Origin: Arthrobacter oryzae
GTDB taxonomy: Bacteria; Actinomycetota; Actinomycetes; Actinomycetales; Micrococcaceae
Reading direction: 5' to 3'
NCBI RefSeq assembly: GCF_030812315.1
Contig: NZ_JAUSSM010000003.1
Coordinates: forward strand, 248,001-312,000
DNA: 64,000 bases
The notes under the pieces are model-generated. The model was not told the DNA's origin. It did no database searches and saw only the letters and a program-made list of their open reading frames with translations. The position numbers were made by a program, and so were the translations under genes. Below are positions 60,195-64,000 of the stretch, piece after piece. Position 1 is the stretch's first letter, and each line of letters begins with the position of its first letter.

Positions 60195-61415
60195 TCAGCC
60201 CGCCGCGATTACCAGCGAGGCACTGTGGCCGCCGAACCCGAAGGCGTTGGAAATGCCGGCCTTCGCCGTCAGTCCCCCGCTTGTCTCCGAAATGATGTTG
60301 AGGTGGATGTCCGGGTCCGCGTTTTCGAGGTTGAGGGTCCCGGGGATTGCGCCCGTGCGCAGCGCCTGGATGGTGACGATGGCACCCAGTGCTCCGGCCC
60401 CGCCCAGCAGGTGCCCGGTGAGCGATTTGGTGGACGTGACAGGAACGGAATGACCGACGACGGCGCCGATGGCTTCCGCTTCGAGCCGGTCCCCCACAGG
60501 TGTTGAGGTGGCGTGGGCGTGGACGAAGCCGATGTCCTCCCCGGTCAGGCCGGCTGCGGCAATGGCCTTCTGCAGGACGCGGCGCTGCATGGCTGGGTCT
60601 GCCGCCACGATGTCCACGGCGTCGGAGGTGACGGCGCTGCCGGCGATTACCCCAAGGACCTCGGCCCCGCGGGACCGGGCATGGTCTTCGCGTTCCAGCA
60701 CCACGATCCCGGCGCCTTCGGCCATAACAAAGCCGTCGCGGTCCCGGTCGAAGGGGCGGGAGGCGGCCTCCGGGCTGTCATTGCGGGTGGAGAGGGCCCT
60801 GATCTGCGCGAACCCGCTGATGGTCAGCCCGTTGATGCAGGAGTCCACACCGCCGGCGATCACCACGTCGGCTGCCCCGCTGCGGATCATGTCGGCCGCC
60901 TGGGAGATGGCTTCAGCCCCGGAGGCGCAGGCGCTGACCGGGGTCCGCGCCCCGCCGCGGGCTCCGACGTCAATCGAGACCCAGGCTGAAGGACCGTTGG
61001 TCATGATCCGGGTGAGGGTGTGCGGGGAAACCCTGCGCGGGCCCTTCCCGTCCAGCGTCCGGGTCTGCTCCAGCGTGGTATCCAGGCCGCCGTAGCCGGA
61101 ACCGATTACGACGGCGAGCCGTTCCGGGTCAGTTTCCGGCCGGCCGGCATGTGCCCACGCCTCCCGGGCGGCAATGAGGGCAAGGTGGCCGCAGCGGTCC
61201 ATCCTTTTGTACTCCAAAGTGGACAGCATCGAGGGAACATCGGCGGTGACGCGTCCCGCCATACGGACAGGCAGCCCGCCGGCCCAATCCTCGCCGAGGG
61301 CCGAGATTCCGGAGCGACCGGCCAGCAGCGACGCCCAGGTATCGCCGGCCGTCGAGCCGACTGGAGTGACTGCTCCCAGCCCTGTGACCACAACCGTGGG
61401 GGAAAATTCAGACAT
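60195..61415 (-). CDS. fabF: Beta-ketoacyl-ACP synthase II-like protein
   Basis: 406 residues, thiolase fold. The Cys-His-His triad is at Cys163 (VSACASGAEAI), His301 (HAHATSTPVGD) and His335 (KSLTGHLLGG). Condenses malonyl-ACP with acyl-ACP in fatty-acid elongation. The usual NAHGTST reads HAHATST. No acyl carrier protein, fabD or fabH lies beside it, so this may be an extra copy for a dedicated lipid or polyketide rather than the housekeeping enzyme. ATG 61415 has AGGAG upstream. Confidence 0.85.
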   Translation of the reverse strand: MSEFSPTVVVTGLGAVTPVGSTAGDTWASLLAGRSGISALGEDWAGGLPVRMAGRVTADVPSMLSTLEYKRMDRCGHLALIAAREAWAHAGRPETDPERLAVVIGSGYGGLDTTLEQTRTLDGKGPRRVSPHTLTRIMTNGPSAWVSIDVGARGGARTPVSACASGAEAISQAADMIRSGAADVVIAGGVDSCINGLTISGFAQIRALSTRNDSPEAASRPFDRDRDGFVMAEGAGIVVLEREDHARSRGAEVLGVIAGSAVTSDAVDIVAADPAMQRRVLQKAIAAAGLTGEDIGFVHAHATSTPVGDRLEAEAIGAVVGHSVPVTSTKSLTGHLLGGAGALGAIVTIQALRTGAIPGTLNLENADPDIHLNIISETSGGLTAKAGISNAFGFGGHSASLVIAAG

Positions 61416-61785
61416 GCGTAACACCGCTCCTGGATCCGTTGACGCTGCAGCCGGGGGCCGGCCCCGGTTGGCCGGGGAAATGCGTGCGCATTCCACAGTA
61501 CGCGGGGCACCCCGGCTGCTGCCGGGTGTGACGTGCGGGCCCGCATCCGGAGGCGGTGCTTCTGCAGCAGTTCATCAATGGTGGTTCGCAACCGCCGGCA
61601 TTTCGGATGGGCAAACGGACGAGGTCTTCGGATGGGGCGTCCCTTCGCGGAATAACGACTGGGAAACGGCCCCGGCGCGCGCTGCCCGGTTCATTGAATC
61701 AGCAGTGGGCGGCCTGTAGCCTGTCGCTAGACAGCATGCTGATCAAGTTTTGCCCGCACGTCCCCCGGACAGCTAGGAGCAAGTC
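61416..61785. other. Intergenic region between fabF-like and DUF6458 genes
   Basis: 370 bp. GC-rich inverted segments (GGCCGG/CCGGCC near 61456-61475) are present but no clear terminator. A plus-strand frame 61480-61719 could encode 79 residues but has poor codon bias and no ribosome site, so I do not call it. Promoters for both divergent genes should lie here. Confidence 0.45.
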
Positions 61786-62043
61786 ATGAGAATCGGTTCC
61801 TCCATTTTCCTTATCGCCATCGGTGCCATCCTGGCGTGGGCCATCACCCCCGGCCTGATCCCCTACGTGGACCAGACCCTGATCGGCTACATCCTGATGG
61901 CCGTCGGCGTCATAGGCCTGATCGCCTCGCTGGTCCTGGCATCGCCCGGACGCTCCCGCCGGGTGAGCGAAACCCGGTCGGTGGTGGACCCGAACACGGG
62001 CGAACGCATCGTCCGCAACGAGAGCCGGGATGGCGGCATCTAG
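61786..62043 (+). CDS. DUF6458-type small membrane protein
   Basis: 85 residues: two hydrophobic helices (about 4-22 and 31-52) and a basic, hydrophilic C-terminal tail (RSRRVSETRSVVDPNTGERI). This matches a small actinobacterial membrane-protein family of unknown function. AGGAGC lies upstream of ATG 61786. A hairpin follows at 62105-62137. Confidence 0.8.
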   Translation: MRIGSSIFLIAIGAILAWAITPGLIPYVDQTLIGYILMAVGVIGLIASLVLASPGRSRRVSETRSVVDPNTGERIVRNESRDGGI

Positions 62044-62104
62044 CCATGAGCCCCCGGCCGCCGCTGTCCACGGACACAGGTGAACCGCAATTGAACATCC
62101 CGGG

Positions 62105-62137
62105 AGCCGGGCCAGACCATCACGGTCCGGCCCGGCT
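62105..62137 (+). terminator. Hairpin after the DUF6458 gene
   Basis: AGCCGGGCCAGACC-ATCAC-GGTCCGGCCCGGCT, 14-bp stem with one mismatch, 61 bp beyond the stop codon. Confidence 0.6.
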
Positions 62138-62204
62138 TCCGGCTTTCCCGCCCCGACATCCGGCAGCCGGCGTCCTACGCCCCACACCCCACACCCCAGC
62201 CCGT

Positions 62205-62267
62205 GAGTTTTTGTCCACTTATCGCGAGTTCGAGGGCGTTTAGCTCGCACTAAGTGGACAAAAACTC
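62205..62267. repeat. Long palindrome with 17-bp arms upstream of fruR
   Basis: Arms GAGTTTTTGTCCACTTA (62205-62221) and its exact complement (62251-62267), with an inner GCGAG/CTCGC pairing. The arm starts with an A/T run, so either strand gives a hairpin followed by a U-rich end, the form of a bidirectional terminator or of a dispersed intergenic element. Confidence 0.65.
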
Positions 62268-62309
62268 TACCGCCGGGGCGGGCCTGCATCTGCGTTCATG
62301 TTGTTTTCA

Positions 62310-62338
62310 TTGACAAACCAACAAGAACAAAGATAAAG
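62310..62338 (+). promoter_or_regulatory. Putative promoter of fruR-fruK
   Basis: TTGACA (62310-62315) and GATAAA (62332-62337) with 16-bp spacing, in an unusually A-rich stretch. The surrounding AACAA/AAACAA repeats could be operator half-sites for the DeoR-type regulator. Confidence 0.5.
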
Positions 62339-62432
62339 TCAAACAATTCAACATCGTGTGATGGCAGTCACTGAAAGCAAGTGACTCAGCCAGCTTCAGA
62401 AACACCTGCAGTCTTTACGCAACGGAGGGTAA

Positions 62433-63242
62433 GTGTTCGCCGAGGAGCGCCAACAGCTGATCGCGGGCCTGGTCGCCGAAAGCGGCCGGGCCAGTGTCAC
62501 GGCCCTTGCCGAGCGCTTCAACATCACCACTGAAACCGTCCGGCGCGACCTTGCCGCGCTGGAGTCAGCCGGCACCGTCCGCCGGGTCCATGGCGGCGCA
62601 GTCGCCCCGGACCGGATCAGCACCACCGAGGAAAGCATCCTGGAACGGACCGTGCAGCGACAGCCGGAAAAGCTGCGCATTGCGGAAGCCGCCCTGGCTT
62701 TCATCCCGCAAAGCCCGGCCGGCAGCATCCTGGTGGATGCCGGCTCAACCACTGAAGCCCTGGCGGACCTGATCGCCCTGCGCCTCTCCGACCCCTCCGC
62801 CGCCCCCGACTCCGGTTCGGAAAACGAACTCGTGGTCATCACGCACGCGATCCCCATCGCCGCGAAACTCGCCGGCGAGCCAGGCATCGCCCTCCATCTC
62901 CTGGGCGGCAGGGTCCGCGGACTCACCCAGGCTGCCGTAGGGCAGTCCACCGTGGAGGCCGCCCACCGGATCCGTCCGGACATCGCCTTCATCGGCGCCA
63001 ACGGAATTCACTCGGCCTTCGGGCTGAGCACGCCCGATCCTGAAGAAGCCGCCGTCAAGGCTGCCTTCGTCCAATCGGCACGCCGCATTGTGGTGCTGGC
63101 CGATTCCTCCAAGCTGGATGCGGAAACGCTGGTCCAGTTCGCCTCGTTGAAAGATCTGGACACCTTGATTACAGACAGTGAACCCAGCCCGGAACTGGCA
63201 GCGGCGCTTGCTGACGCCGGCGTGGACGTGGTGATCGCGTGA
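62433..63242 (+). CDS. fruR: DeoR/GlpR-type regulator of the fructose operon
   Basis: 269 residues. DeoR HTH at the N terminus (ERQQLIAGLVAESGRASVTA, FNITTETVRRDLAALE) and a DeoRC sensor domain (about 78-235: ILVDAGSTTEALADLI, FIGANGIHSAFGLSTPD). GTG 62433 follows GGAGGG. It overlaps the 1-phosphofructokinase gene by 4 bp, so a phosphofructose intermediate is the likely effector. The typical fructose operon would continue with fruA beyond the window. Confidence 0.85.
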   Translation: MFAEERQQLIAGLVAESGRASVTALAERFNITTETVRRDLAALESAGTVRRVHGGAVAPDRISTTEESILERTVQRQPEKLRIAEAALAFIPQSPAGSILVDAGSTTEALADLIALRLSDPSAAPDSGSENELVVITHAIPIAAKLAGEPGIALHLLGGRVRGLTQAAVGQSTVEAAHRIRPDIAFIGANGIHSAFGLSTPDPEEAAVKAAFVQSARRIVVLADSSKLDAETLVQFASLKDLDTLITDSEPSPELAAALADAGVDVVIA

Positions 63243-64000
63243 TTGTCACCCTCACCGCAAACCCGAGCCTTGACCGCACCGTGACGCTGCCCTCTCCCCT
63301 GCTTCGCGGCGAAGTACAGCGCGCAACCTCCGTCAGCCAGGAATCCGGCGGGAAGGGCGTCAACGTCTCCCGGGCACTGGTCGCTTCCGGCCTGGAAACG
63401 GTGGCCGTCCTCCCGGGCGGCGACTCCGATCCGGTGCTCGCGGGGCTCCGTGACAGCGGCGTCCCCTTCGCCGCCCTCGCCATCCACGAGCCGCTGCGCA
63501 CCAATGTGGCGCTGACGGAACCCGACGGCGTCACCACCAAGATCAACGAACCCGGTCCGGTATTGAGCGAAGACCAGCAGGAGGCCCTGATCGGGCTGCT
63601 GCTGGAGCGCTCCCGCGGTGCCAGCTGGGTTGTCCTCGCCGGCTCGCTCCCACCCGGGGTCCCGGTCGATTTCTACGCCACCGTCACCCGGCGGCTCCGC
63701 TCCACCAACGCCGGCAACGGCTCACAGCAGTCGACCCCGCGCATCGCCGTCGACTCGTCCGGCGCACCGCTGGCCGCCGCCCTCTCGGGCGACGCGTCAG
63801 GCATGCCGGACCTCCTTAAGCCCAACGCCGAAGAATTGGCTGAACTGGCTGCCGCAGCCGGTTTCGCTGCGGCGTCCACCGCTGACGAACTGGAAGCGGA
63901 TCCGGAGGCTGCCTCGGCAGCCGCCGCCGCCGTCGTGCGTTCCGGTGTAGGTGCCGTGCTGGCAACGCTCGGTTCCAAGGGTGCGGTACTTGTGACGTCC
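63239..64000 (+). CDS. fruK: 1-phosphofructokinase (5' part, runs off the window)
   Basis: 254 codons are visible from GTG 63239, which overlaps the fruR stop (GTGA). It is a PfkB-family sugar kinase: IVTLTANPSLDRTVTL at the N terminus, SGGKGVNVSRALVASG (substrate binding), VVLAGSLPPGVPVDFYA, and KPNAEELAELA; the catalytic GAGD lies beyond the end. It phosphorylates fructose 1-phosphate to the 1,6-bisphosphate, following uptake by a fructose PTS. The frame is open to the last base. Confidence 0.85.
   Translation, partial: MIVTLTANPSLDRTVTLPSPLLRGEVQRATSVSQESGGKGVNVSRALVASGLETVAVLPGGDSDPVLAGLRDSGVPFAALAIHEPLRTNVALTEPDGVTTKINEPGPVLSEDQQEALIGLLLERSRGASWVVLAGSLPPGVPVDFYATVTRRLRSTNAGNGSQQSTPRIAVDSSGAPLAAALSGDASGMPDLLKPNAEELAELAAAAGFAAASTADELEADPEAASAAAAAVVRSGVGAVLATLGSKGAVLVTS

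Noticed and set aside
61480..61719. Possible 79-residue gene ending FGWGVPSRNNDWETAP...VGGL
   Set aside because: The end looks protein-like, but the codon third positions are too AT-rich, there is no ribosome site, and part is antisense to the upstream region of the fabF-like gene.

Overview
The window is GC-rich, densely coded DNA of an Arthrobacter/Pseudarthrobacter-like actinobacterium (Micrococcaceae). Supporting signs are many GTG and TTG starts, 4-bp stop/start overlaps, leaderless promoters with TAGNNT-type -10 boxes, a DUF222/HNH endonuclease, GAF-ANTAR regulators, and DUF3618, Holin-X, EcsC and DUF6458 proteins. I see no rRNA, tRNA, CRISPR array, transposase or prophage. All identifications are from motif reading by eye; no search was run.

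Layout. 1-2.4 kb: a gene tail, a half-size substrate-binding lipoprotein coupled to a CDF transporter, and two small unknown genes. 2.5-8.1 kb: a histidine-utilisation region (hutU-hutH, an IclR-type regulator and a divergent SDR) with three copies of one 16-bp imperfect palindrome. 8.1-14.3 kb: an HNH/DUF222 protein, an amino-acid permease, a Pro-rich exported protein, a LysE exporter and small proteins. 14.3-18 kb: YciI-like protein, 3-hydroxybutyrate dehydrogenase beside the gutted remnant of its probable MFS transporter, LysR and GAF-ANTAR regulators. 18.2-31.6 kb: the most unusual region, a heptose nucleotide and glycan cluster. It has two bifunctional HldE-type proteins, a GmhA-type isomerase, a GmhB-type phosphatase, three GT9 (heptosyltransferase-like) enzymes, two other glycosyltransferases, two dehydrogenases and a spermidine-synthase-like protein. 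Seven of these genes form a minus-strand operon, mostly joined by 4-bp overlaps. No lipopolysaccharide is expected in this host, so the acceptor is unknown.

31.5-38 kb: a SigB/SigF-type sigma factor, then stress and membrane genes (alanine-rich helical protein, Holin-X, DUF3618, YihY, two-domain universal stress protein). 38-44.3 kb: alcohol dehydrogenase, a GT2 / PIG-L-methyltransferase / acyl-CoA-dehydrogenase-like cassette, Dps, an O-methyltransferase and a thiamine-binding protein. 44.3-49.7 kb: TetR and GAF-ANTAR regulators (one a pseudogene), azlCD with DoxX, and a glycerophosphodiesterase. 49.7-54.9 kb: DUF445, pxpA with EcsC, an unknown gene and an MFS exporter. 54.9-59.4 kb: GH65 phosphorylase, beta-phosphoglucomutase and LacI regulator with a palindromic operator. 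59.5-64 kb: esterase, FabF-like synthase, DUF6458 protein, then fruR-fruK running off the end.

A recurring theme is gene decay by internal deletion (MFS remnant, GAF-ANTAR pseudogene, a short gene tail near 39.1 kb) and short in-frame tandem repeats inside genes (near 12.0, 20.7 and 48.2 kb).
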